Under the pieces are notes generated by a model that was given only the letters and a program-made list of their open reading frames with translations, searched no databases and was not told the DNA's origin. DNA of 64,000 nucleotides, taken from contig NZ_SRKY01000001.1 in NCBI RefSeq assembly GCF_004803475.1, positions 930,001-994,000 of the forward strand. Direction: 5' to 3'. Shown one piece after another: positions 56,097 through 63,371 of the stretch (the first letter of the stretch is position 1; the number at the start of each line of letters is the position of its first letter). A program made the translations under genes and the position numbers. Origin of the DNA: Aliishimia ponticola. GTDB taxonomy: Bacteria > Pseudomonadota > Alphaproteobacteria > Rhodobacterales > Rhodobacteraceae.

Positions 56097-56975
56097 TCAG
56101 CTGCGATGATGTGTTTCGAATTCGTACCCCAAAGCGAGGGGGTTGGCCACGTTTGGTGCCAGCCCATACGTGCTTTGGCGCAGGAAATCCATCATCGCCT
56201 TGCTGTCCTTGGACAGCGGGTCCAGTTGGTCGCGCCCAATCGGGTCGCCGATGATGACTTCGACCGGCGTATCCACGCGCTTTTTGAACTCTTTGATCAA
56301 TAGTCCCATGCGCAGGGTCGTGTGCATGTGGCTGGCGATCTGGAACAGGCGCGACGTGGTCCCCTTGAAGAAGATCGGCACCACCGTTGCCTGTGATTTG
56401 GCCACCATGCGGGCCGTGAAGCCGCGCCAGCGCGGGTCCAGCGGCTTGGAGAACGGCTTGGCCGCCGTCGATACCGTGCCACCCGGAAACACGCCGATGG
56501 CCCCGCCCTGTGCCAGATAATCCAGCGAGGTCTTGCGCGTTTCGATATTGAGCTTCATCGCTTCCTTCGTCTCGTCGAAGGAGATCGGCAGAATGATGCG
56601 GTTCAGGTCTTCGGCCTTGCGGAACACGCGATGCGCCAGAATGCGGAAATCACCGCGGGTTTCGGACAGGATATGCCCCATCATCAGCCCGTCGAGGATG
56701 CCGTAGGGATGATTGGCGATCAGGATCAGCGGCCCGTCTTTCGGGATGTTGTCCAGCGATCCGCCTTCGACCTTCAGCGTCAGTCCATAGCGGTCGACCA
56801 TCACCTCCCAGAAATCGCGCCCGGAGGCGACTTCGGTCTCGTACCCCTTGGCCCGTTTGATCAGCCCGATCCGCCCCGTGGTGTTTTCCATGAAGCGGAT
56901 CATCGCCTTGCCGCTCCGCGTCTGGGCGGAATGGGCATAACTGATGTCACGTGCGATCTGGCGATTGGCGGCCAT
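56097..56975 (-). CDS. lysophospholipid acyltransferase family protein
   Basis: A 292-residue PlsC-like acyltransferase. The acyl-transfer motif reads NHPYGILDGLMM with a five-residue gap between His and Asp instead of the classic four, as in the subgroup with NHPxGxLDG. VFPGGTVS is the FPEG-like lysophosphatidate-binding motif, with Gly for Glu. There is no obvious membrane helix. Substrate, possibly a lysolipid or ornithine lipid precursor, is not determined. It lies 81 bases after the indolepyruvate oxidoreductase gene on the same strand. Confidence 0.85.
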   Translation of the reverse strand: MAANRQIARDISYAHSAQTRSGKAMIRFMENTTGRIGLIKRAKGYETEVASGRDFWEVMVDRYGLTLKVEGGSLDNIPKDGPLILIANHPYGILDGLMMGHILSETRGDFRILAHRVFRKAEDLNRIILPISFDETKEAMKLNIETRKTSLDYLAQGGAIGVFPGGTVSTAAKPFSKPLDPRWRGFTARMVAKSQATVVPIFFKGTTSRLFQIASHMHTTLRMGLLIKEFKKRVDTPVEVIIGDPIGRDQLDPLSKDSKAMMDFLRQSTYGLAPNVANPLALGYEFETHHRS

Positions 56976-57056
56976 GTTTACAGCTCCGGCGGATATCGTC
57001 TCTATTTTACGTGCGGAGCGTTTATATGCCTAGCCTTTATGACAGCGCAATGACGA

Positions 57057-60000
57057 TTACTCTGCCGCCTGACCCAAGGACGGTCCCCCCGCTTTGATGA
57101 CGGCCAGAAGCTCCTCTCGGCGCTTTGCGGCCTTGGCTTCATTGGCCTGCTTGACCGGACCGAAGCCACGGATTTGCAGGGGCAATTCGGCCAGCGCGAT
57201 GATCGCATCCCGCCGCGCGGTATCAAGCTGCGGCAGCACCGCGCGCATGTCCTTTTCGTACTGGGAAATCAGCGCCCGTTCCATCCGGCGTTCCGCCGTG
57301 CGCCCGAACAGGTCAAACGGCGTGCCCCGCAGACGTTTCATCCGCGCAAGCAGCGGGAAGAAGCGTTCGATCCACGGGCCGAGCTCGCGCTTTGCCGGAC
57401 GCCCGCCCGGACCTTCCTTGGCCATGATCGGCGGCGACAGGTGGTATTTGAGGGTGAAATCACCGTCGAATTCGGCAGCGGCCTTCTTGCGCGTTTCCAT
57501 CAGCAGGCGCGCGACCTCGTATTCGTCCTTGTAGGCCAACACCTTGTGATAGCCCTTGGCGACGGCCTCTTTCACATCCGCATCCGCCACATTGTCCACC
57601 AGCTTGCGATAGCGTTTTGCCAGACGCTTGGACTGGTAAGCCGTCAGATGATCGGCGCGGAACGCAATCCGGTCTTCCAGCGATTGCGGCAGGGTGACGA
57701 CGTTGCTCGGAGCGATGATCTTCTCCGCCTCTTGTGGGTGAAGAACGGCCCAACGCCCGATATCAAAAGCGCGCAGGTTGCGTTCGACCGCCGCGCCGTT
57801 GAGTTCGACCGCCATGCGGATCGCCTCGCCCGAAATCGGCAGAAGCCCAAGCTGCCACGCGGCCCCGAAAATCATCATGTTGGAGAAAATGGAATCGCCA
57901 AGGCTGGCCTTCGCCAGTTCCGACGCATCAAAAAGCGACAGCCGCTCGCGCAGGCGGGCCTGCAAGGCGACCTCAAGCCGGTCGGAGGGCAGCGCGAATT
58001 CCGTATTGCGGGTGAAATCGCCGGTGATGATCTCGTGGCTGTTGACCACCGCACCAGTGCGCCCCGTGGCCGTCAGGCCCAGCGTCTTGGCCCCGGCGCT
58101 AACCACCAGATCGCCGCCGATCAGCGCGTCCGCCTCGCCCGTAGAGACACGCACCGCGTTGATGTCAGAGGGCTTTTCCGCGATACGGCAATGGATATGC
58201 ACCGCGCCGCCCTTCTGGGCCAGCCCCGCCATTTCCATCATCGCCGCGCCTTTGCCGTCGATCTGCGCCGCCTGCGCCAGCACCGCGCCAATGGTCACCA
58301 CGCCAGTGCCACCGACCCCGGTGATCACCACGTTCCACGTGCCATCGATGGCGGGCAACACTGGCTCTGGCAGGTCGGGCAAATCCAGTTCCGCCGTGGC
58401 CTGACGCTTCACCTGCGCGCCCTCGACCGTCACGAAGCTGGGGCAGAACCCCTTGAGACACGAGAAATCCTTGTTGCAGGACGACTGGTCAATGGCGCGC
58501 TTGCGGCCCAGCTCAGTCTCTGCCGGTACGATGGAAACACAGTTCGACTGCACCCCGCAATCGCCGCAGCCTTCGCACACATCGGTATTGATAAAGACAC
58601 GGCGATCGGGATCGGGGAACTTGCCCCGCTTGCGTCGCCGCCGCTTTTCCGCCGCGCAGGTCTGGATATAGACAAGGATCGACACGCCTTCCGTCTTGGC
58701 GAATTCCTCCTGCACTTTCTCCATGTCCGCGCGCTCATAGGTCTTGATGCCCGATGGAAAGCGCGACAGGTCCACATCTTCCTTTTCGTCATAGACGACC
58801 GCGATATTCTCGCAGCCCATCGCCCGGACCTCATTGACGATCTGATACGGGGACAGATCGCCCTCGTTATGCTGCCCGCCCGTCATCGCCACGGCGTCAT
58901 TGTAGAGGATCTTGTAGGTGATCGTCGTCCCCGCCGCGAGCGCCGCGCGGATCGCCTGAACGCCCGAATGGTTATACGTGCCGTCGCCAAGGTTCTGGAA
59001 AACATGCTCGCGTGTGCTGAACGGCGCCTCGCCAATCCAGTTCGCGCCCTCTCCGCCCATATGGGTGAAGCCAAGCGTCTCGCGGTCCATCCATTGCACC
59101 ATGAAGTGACAGCCAATCCCCGCATAGGCGCGGCTGCCGTCGGGTACCTTGGTGGAGGAGTTATGCGGGCACCCGGAACAGAAATAGGGCAAGCGCGCCG
59201 CGATTTCTTGGGCGTTATCGGCCCGCCGCGCATCGTCCAGCGCGGCCAGTCCGGCCTGAATACCATCTGTGTCGCGCCCTTCCTCGACAAAGATATCGCC
59301 GAGCTTTTGCGCAATCCAATGCGGGTTCAAATCGCCATGGGTCGGGAACAACTCCTCGCGGTGCAGACTACCTGCCCCGCCCTTGTACCAGCCATAAACG
59401 CGCCGACCGCGCCGGTCGTCAAAGATGGCTTCCTTGATCTGCACTTCGATCAGCTTGCGCTTTTCTTCAACGACGACAATCAGATCGAGCCCCTCGGCCC
59501 AGTCATGGAATCCCCTCATATCCAGCGGGAAAGTCTGCCCCACCTTGTACAGCGTGATGCCCAGACGCTCGGCCTCGTTCTCGTCGATGTTCAAAAGCGC
59601 CATTGCGTGCAGCACGTCGAGCCAGTTCTTGCCCGCCGACACGATCCCGATTTTCGCGCCCGGTTTGCCCCAGACACGCTTGTCCATGCCGTTGGCATGC
59701 GAAAACGCCTCTGCCGCGTACCGCTTATGCTTGATCAGGCGTTCTTCTTGCTGGTGCCGGTCATCGACAAGGCGGATGTTCAGCCCGCCTTCCGGCATAT
59801 CGAATTTCGGCGCGGCAAAGCTGTAGCGATCCAGACCCGCTTCGACCACGGCGGTCGCCTCAATCGTGTCCTTCATCGTCTTGAGGCCGACCCAAAGCCC
59901 GGAAAACCGGCTGAGCTGGAAGCCGTAAAGCCCGTAATCCAGAATTTCCTGCACCCCCGCCGGCGACACGATCGGCAGATAGGCATCCATCAGCGCCCAT

Positions 60001-60479
60001 TCGGACTGGTGCAGAACGGTGGAGCTTTCGCCCGTGTGGTCATCGCCCATCGCGACCAGCACGCCACCATATTTCGACGACCCCGCCATATTGGCGTGGC
60101 GGAAGACATCGCCGGTGCGGTCCACACCCGGCCCCTTGCCGTACCACAGCCCGAAAACACCGTCATACTTGCCCTCGCCGCGCAGTTCCGCCTGCTGGCT
60201 GCCCCACAGCGCGGTCGCTGCAAGGTCTTCGTTCAGCCCGGCCTGAAACAGCACATCGGATTTCTTGAGAAAGGATTCAGCCCGCATCATCTGCATGTCG
60301 ACCGCACCCAGCGGCGAGCCGCGATACCCGGTGACAAGCCCGCCCGTGTTCAAACCCGCCGCCGTATCGATCGCCTTTTGCATCAGCATAAGCCGCACAA
60401 GGGCCTGCGTGCCGTTCATCAGAACCGGCGATTTCTCAAGATCGAAGCGGTCATTGAGTGAGATTTTCTGCGTGCTCAT
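57057..60479 (-). CDS. fused indolepyruvate:ferredoxin oxidoreductase
   Basis: A 1140-residue protein fusing the alpha (IorA-like) and beta/gamma (IorB-like) parts. It oxidatively decarboxylates aryl or branched 2-oxoacids to acyl-CoA with ferredoxin. The N-terminal pyruvate-binding half has GYRGSPLGAVD; the TPP domain has CSGCPHNSS and GGEGANW; the ferredoxin-like cluster region has CEGCGDCGVQSNC and a second CNKDFSCLKGFCPSF; the IorB-like part has GVGGTGVVTIGAVLA. A LysR gene diverges from it. The preferred oxoacid cannot be told from sequence. Confidence 0.94.
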   Translation of the reverse strand: MSTQKISLNDRFDLEKSPVLMNGTQALVRLMLMQKAIDTAAGLNTGGLVTGYRGSPLGAVDMQMMRAESFLKKSDVLFQAGLNEDLAATALWGSQQAELRGEGKYDGVFGLWYGKGPGVDRTGDVFRHANMAGSSKYGGVLVAMGDDHTGESSTVLHQSEWALMDAYLPIVSPAGVQEILDYGLYGFQLSRFSGLWVGLKTMKDTIEATAVVEAGLDRYSFAAPKFDMPEGGLNIRLVDDRHQQEERLIKHKRYAAEAFSHANGMDKRVWGKPGAKIGIVSAGKNWLDVLHAMALLNIDENEAERLGITLYKVGQTFPLDMRGFHDWAEGLDLIVVVEEKRKLIEVQIKEAIFDDRRGRRVYGWYKGGAGSLHREELFPTHGDLNPHWIAQKLGDIFVEEGRDTDGIQAGLAALDDARRADNAQEIAARLPYFCSGCPHNSSTKVPDGSRAYAGIGCHFMVQWMDRETLGFTHMGGEGANWIGEAPFSTREHVFQNLGDGTYNHSGVQAIRAALAAGTTITYKILYNDAVAMTGGQHNEGDLSPYQIVNEVRAMGCENIAVVYDEKEDVDLSRFPSGIKTYERADMEKVQEEFAKTEGVSILVYIQTCAAEKRRRRKRGKFPDPDRRVFINTDVCEGCGDCGVQSNCVSIVPAETELGRKRAIDQSSCNKDFSCLKGFCPSFVTVEGAQVKRQATAELDLPDLPEPVLPAIDGTWNVVITGVGGTGVVTIGAVLAQAAQIDGKGAAMMEMAGLAQKGGAVHIHCRIAEKPSDINAVRVSTGEADALIGGDLVVSAGAKTLGLTATGRTGAVVNSHEIITGDFTRNTEFALPSDRLEVALQARLRERLSLFDASELAKASLGDSIFSNMMIFGAAWQLGLLPISGEAIRMAVELNGAAVERNLRAFDIGRWAVLHPQEAEKIIAPSNVVTLPQSLEDRIAFRADHLTAYQSKRLAKRYRKLVDNVADADVKEAVAKGYHKVLAYKDEYEVARLLMETRKKAAAEFDGDFTLKYHLSPPIMAKEGPGGRPAKRELGPWIERFFPLLARMKRLRGTPFDLFGRTAERRMERALISQYEKDMRAVLPQLDTARRDAIIALAELPLQIRGFGPVKQANEAKAAKRREELLAVIKAGGPSLGQAAE

Positions 60480-60530
60480 CCTGAAGCGCCTCCCCGCGCA
60501 ACCCAGTTTTGCATGATTTCGCTCAAATAT

Positions 60531-60549
60531 AGGTCATCAATTCTGACCT
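60531..60549. promoter_or_regulatory. LysR-type box between ior and lysR genes
   Basis: AGGTCA-N7-TGACCT is a perfect inverted repeat containing T-N11-A (TCA-N7-TGA), the LysR recognition pattern. It lies 52 bases upstream of the oxidoreductase start and 94 bases upstream of the LysR start. Confidence 0.65.
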
Positions 60550-60596
60550 GACGAGCGTTTTTTTTCCCCCTTTTGTGAAAAGAACGGTTCAGGTTC

Positions 60597-60602
60597 ATAT
60601 AA
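60597..60602 (+). promoter_or_regulatory. candidate -10 box of the LysR gene
   Basis: TATAAT lies about 40 bases before the LysR ATG at 60643. A GTGAAA about 17 bases further upstream is a possible weak -35. Confidence 0.5.
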
Positions 60603-60642
60603 TATCGGCTAACTAGGGCGCGCCTGTAGGGAAGTTGTGTGT

Positions 60643-61548
60643 ATGGACTGGGACAAGCTTAGAATATTTCACGCTGTGGCCGATGCTGGCAGCCTGACCC
60701 ATGCCGGGGATCGCCTGAATTTGAGCCAGTCCGCCGTCAGTCGGCAGGTGCGCGCGCTTGAAGAATCGCTGAACGCGACCCTGTTTCACCGTCATGCGCG
60801 TGGCCTTATTCTGACCGAACAGGGCGAATTTCTGTTTGACGCGACCTCTGCGATGTCCCGCAGGCTGGATACGGCCGCCGCGCGCATTCGCGACAGCGAA
60901 GAAGAAGTGTTTGGCGAATTGCGCGTCACCACGACCACGGGCTTCGGGTCCATCTGGCTGGCGCCGCGCCTCAGCAAGCTTTATGCGAAATTCCCCGATC
61001 TGAAGGTCGACCTGATGCTGGAAGAGCGCGTGCTGGACCTGCCCATGCGCGAGGCCGACGTTGCGATCCGCATGAAAGAGCCCAGCCAGGCCGATCTGAT
61101 CCGCAAACGGTTGATGAGCGTTCGGATGTCGATGTTCGCCACGCGGAAATATATCGACGAAAACGGGATGCCCGCGACCATTGATGATCTGCGCGACCAT
61201 CGCCTGATCTGCCAAAGCCCTGACAGCACGCAGGTCAGCGCGGGATTGACCCTTGTTCAGAACCTTCTGACACATCAGCCGCGGTCGCTTTTGTCGGTCA
61301 ACAATTACTTTGGCGTGTTGCAGGCCGTGCTGCACGATCTGGGGATCGGCGTTCTGCCCGACTATGTCGCGATCGAGAACCCCGGCCTGGTCGCCGTGCT
61401 GAGCGATACGCATTCTGCCGAGGTGCCCGTGTTCCTCGCCTACCCTGAAGAACTGCGCCAATCAAAGCGCGTTTCGGCCTTCCGCGACTTCGTTCAGGAA
61501 GAGATCAAAGCCTATCGCCAGCAATCCCGGGAAGTGCACAAAAATTAA
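60643..61548 (+). CDS. LysR family transcriptional regulator
   Basis: A 301-residue LysR regulator with an N-terminal winged helix-turn-helix (residues 4-62: LRIFHAVADAGSLTHAGDRL, LSQSAVSRQVRALEE) and a C-terminal periplasmic-binding-like effector domain (about residues 90-285). The ATG at 60643 has AGGGAAG eight bases upstream; an in-frame GTG at 60637 is an alternative. It diverges from the indolepyruvate oxidoreductase across a T-N11-A palindrome, and so probably controls that gene and itself. The effector is unknown. Confidence 0.92.
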   Translation: MDWDKLRIFHAVADAGSLTHAGDRLNLSQSAVSRQVRALEESLNATLFHRHARGLILTEQGEFLFDATSAMSRRLDTAAARIRDSEEEVFGELRVTTTTGFGSIWLAPRLSKLYAKFPDLKVDLMLEERVLDLPMREADVAIRMKEPSQADLIRKRLMSVRMSMFATRKYIDENGMPATIDDLRDHRLICQSPDSTQVSAGLTLVQNLLTHQPRSLLSVNNYFGVLQAVLHDLGIGVLPDYVAIENPGLVAVLSDTHSAEVPVFLAYPEELRQSKRVSAFRDFVQEEIKAYRQQSREVHKN

Positions 61549-61569
61549 GCTATGCAAAAATTGCATAGC
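61549..61569. repeat. perfect palindrome after lysR
   Basis: GCTATGCAA and TTGCATAGC form a perfect 9-bp inverted repeat around AAA, beginning directly after the LysR stop. No T tract follows, so it is either an operator, an RNA hairpin or both. It precedes the small RNA promoter. Confidence 0.6.
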
Positions 61570-61593
61570 GGACATTCACCAAGTGCGACCTTT

Positions 61594-61623
61594 TTGACCT
61601 TGATTGCGCAAGGACTGCTGAAT
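61594..61623 (+). promoter_or_regulatory. candidate small RNA promoter
   Basis: TTGACC (61594-61599) and CTGAAT (61618-61623), 18 bases apart, resemble a sigma-70 promoter with a good -35 and weak -10. Transcription would start near 61631. Confidence 0.4.
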
Positions 61624-61630
61624 AGTTGAT

Positions 61631-61716
61631 CGATTGACGATGATGATCGGGCAACCGCGTCATCTTCATACCTCCCTGTTGGACTGGCCGAGCCTTGTGC
61701 TCGGCCTTTTTTTTTT
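61631..61716 (+). ncRNA. probable trans-acting small RNA (MmgR/suhB-like candidate)
   Basis: This stretch carries no convincing reading frame but ends in a perfect terminator. It contains a pyrimidine-rich, single-stranded-looking segment CATACCTCCCTGTTGGACT directly before the terminator stem, which could pair with ribosome binding sites. Size (about 86 nt) and layout recall the alphaproteobacterial MmgR/suhB (alpha-r8) small RNAs, from memory only. The 5' end is an estimate from the promoter candidate. Confidence 0.6.
61686..61716 (+). terminator. strong terminator of the small RNA
   Basis: GGCCGAGC/GCTCGGCC forms a perfect 8-bp stem with a 5-base loop, followed by ten consecutive T. It is the best intrinsic terminator in the window. 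Confidence 0.95.
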
Positions 61717-61780
61717 GCGTTTTCGCCAGCAATCGGTGTGCGCGATGGGCGGAAACAACCACCAGTTGCTATTACGCGAC

Positions 61781-61831
61781 GTTAACTTCTGATAAGGTTA
61801 ACGCAGAAGGCTCCATTTTTAAGACGTTAAC
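61781..61831 (+). promoter_or_regulatory. GTTAAC repeat cluster upstream of the VPLPA-CTERM gene
   Basis: GTTAAC occurs at 61781, 61797 and 61826, twice within GACGTTAAC. The cluster lies 50-100 bases before the start of the next gene. It may bind a regulator. The spacing does not fit the CtrA consensus TTAA-N7-TTAA. Confidence 0.45.
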
Positions 61832-61880
61832 CAGTTCGACGGCAGCAATTTTTAGCTGCTTCTACGATGGGAGAGCGACA

Positions 61881-62426
61881 TTGAAGATTGTAAATTACCT
61901 GCTGCCTGCGCTTTTGACATGCGGATTTGCGGCGACTGCCTCGGCCTCGGTGATTGGGCCGTTTGACAAGGAGAACGGCGAAGCGGCGGAAATCGCGGCA
62001 GCGCTGACACAGCTTTCGGATGCGGGCGCGGATACCTCCGGGTGGGTCGCGTTGGGCAAACTCGAAGAAGGCGACATCGTTTCTGGCCTCAATATCGAGA
62101 CCGAAGACTATGGCCTTGGCCTCGACGCGACACTCACCGATCTGTTCTATGACGGCGGAGAGTTGAAGGGCTTTGACATGGCGCTTGATGCTGTGGCCGG
62201 ATACGAACTGACCGCCGTGCTGATCAAAGCGGGCACAAAGCACATCATCTACTACGCCAACATGTTCGATGACATGCGGACGACGCTGCTGGACGACAAG
62301 GCCGTGAGCCACGTGTCCTATTTCGGGACGGTGTCGATGTCAGCCGTTCCGCTGCCAGGCTCACTGCCACTTCTGGCGGGTGGTGTCATTCTGGGCGGTG
62401 CGGTGCTGCGGCGACGCAAAGGCTGA
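61881..62426 (+). CDS. VPLPA-CTERM sorting domain protein
   Basis: A 181-residue exported protein. A signal peptide (KIVNYLLPALLTCGFAATASA) leads to a beta-rich body of about 125 residues of unknown fold. The C-terminus is a VPLPA-CTERM signal: VPLPGSLPLLAGG, a hydrophobic helix, then RRRKG. Such tails are processed by an exosortase in Rhodobacteraceae; no exosortase is in this window. The probable start is TTG at 61881, which puts the signal peptide at the N-terminus and follows GGGAGAG. No ATG fits. Confidence 0.8.
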   Translation: MKIVNYLLPALLTCGFAATASASVIGPFDKENGEAAEIAAALTQLSDAGADTSGWVALGKLEEGDIVSGLNIETEDYGLGLDATLTDLFYDGGELKGFDMALDAVAGYELTAVLIKAGTKHIIYYANMFDDMRTTLLDDKAVSHVSYFGTVSMSAVPLPGSLPLLAGGVILGGAVLRRRKG

Positions 62427-62759
62427 CACCTTTTGTCAAACCGATTTGGATGAGGGGCGCCGTTTCGGTGCCCCTTTTCGCATTTCCGGCCCAAATACAC
62501 GGCGCAGGCTGCACAGCGCCGAGATGGGCCGAAACCACACTATTTATCCGCGCGCGAGTCACCAGATTTGCTTTCGTTCCACAGAAATTTCAAAATCTTT
62601 GTGAAGACATTTATTGTCACATAAGATCAGCACCTTACACGAATCTTGCACCCCACTCACGTTGACGATTTGGGCGTCTCGAATAGCTTTTTTGTCATCA
62701 CCAACGGCGCGGTGATCCTCTGATTGCCAACAGCGCCACAATGGAAAGGACTAAACGCT
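62427..62759. other. intergenic region upstream of the small periplasmic protein gene
   Basis: This 333-base gap begins with the terminator at 62454. The remaining 280 bases are lower in GC than the neighbours and show no convincing reading frame. A TTGACG at about 62661 could be a -35 box, but no good -10 follows at the right distance. GGAAAGGA before 62760 is the likely ribosome binding site. Nothing else is recognised. Confidence 0.5.
62454..62478 (+). terminator. intrinsic terminator after the VPLPA-CTERM gene
   Basis: GGGGCGCC/GGTGCCCC (one G-T pair, loop GTTTC) is followed by TTTT, 28 bases past the stop. Confidence 0.85.
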
Positions 62760-63209
62760 ATGAAACGCATTCTGACACTGACAACCGCTGCTGCTGCTCT
62801 TGTTGCAACGACCGCTTTCGCGGACGCACCGTTCAAAGGTTCGGACAACAAAGCCTACCCCACGCTGGAAACTGAACAAGCTGCCAACCATGCAGCCAAA
62901 GGCGTTCGCTACAACAAGGACACCATGTCGGACATCTCTTACGGTTCGGGCATCTACACCACCGAAGGCACCGTGATCGGTTCCATCGAAAGCTGGGAGC
63001 GTGATGGCGCAGGCAGCGAAATGACTGTCGCCCTGAACGAAGAAGCAGGCATCCCCGCCGACACGCTGGTGCTGTCCATCGCACCGGAAGCCGTGATGAA
63101 AAGCGATAATGTCGTGATGCTGGACACCACGCTGGCCGAGCTGAAGCTGAAGGCTGAAGCCAACACCATCGGCGAGAAGAAAGAACGCATCGAGATCGAC
63201 ATCAACTGA
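62760..63209 (+). CDS. small periplasmic protein of unknown function
   Basis: A 149-residue protein with a clear signal peptide (KRILTLTTAAAALVATTAFA), cleaved before DAPFKGSD. The mature 129 residues are charged and beta-prone, with an SGIYTTEGTVIGSIESW block that slightly resembles a PRC-barrel, though this is not secure. There is no Cys in the mature part. GGAAAGGA about ten bases before the ATG supports the start. It lies between two VPLPA-CTERM genes but lacks that tail itself. Confidence 0.75.
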   Translation: MKRILTLTTAAAALVATTAFADAPFKGSDNKAYPTLETEQAANHAAKGVRYNKDTMSDISYGSGIYTTEGTVIGSIESWERDGAGSEMTVALNEEAGIPADTLVLSIAPEAVMKSDNVVMLDTTLAELKLKAEANTIGEKKERIEIDIN

Positions 63210-63226
63210 TCGATCTGACGTTCGGC

Positions 63227-63247
63227 CCCCGGCGCACGACGCCGGGG
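63227..63247 (+). terminator. hairpin after the periplasmic protein gene
   Basis: CCCCGGCG/CGCCGGGG is a perfect 8-bp stem with a 5-base loop, 18 bases past the stop. There is no T tract, so it may be a Rho-assisted or 3'-protecting hairpin. Confidence 0.5.
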
Positions 63248-63318
63248 CGCCCTACTGCCTATAAATCGGGTCGTGCGTTTCCCTCGTCGCGCGGCTCGAT
63301 TTTTCGTTCTGGCCAACG

Positions 63319-63344
63319 AAAAAAGGCGCCCCGTCAGGAGCGCC
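63319..63344 (-). terminator. intrinsic terminator of the second VPLPA-CTERM gene
   Basis: On the minus strand GGCGCTCC/GGGGCGCC (loop TGAC, one G-U pair) is followed by six T. It lies 28 bases past the stop at 63372. Confidence 0.88.
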
Positions 63345-63371
63345 CTTCTCACTGCATATATATAGTGTCGC

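Noticed and set aside
57174-60461. A 1095-residue open frame antisense to the indolepyruvate oxidoreductase gene
   Set aside because: It mirrors codon bias of the real gene at high GC, lacks any recognisable domain, and its translation is rich in Arg, His and Pro as expected for an antisense shadow.
61781-61831. A CtrA binding site in the GTTAAC cluster
   Set aside because: The spacing between TTAA elements is 12 and 25 bases, not the seven required for TTAA-N7-TTAA.
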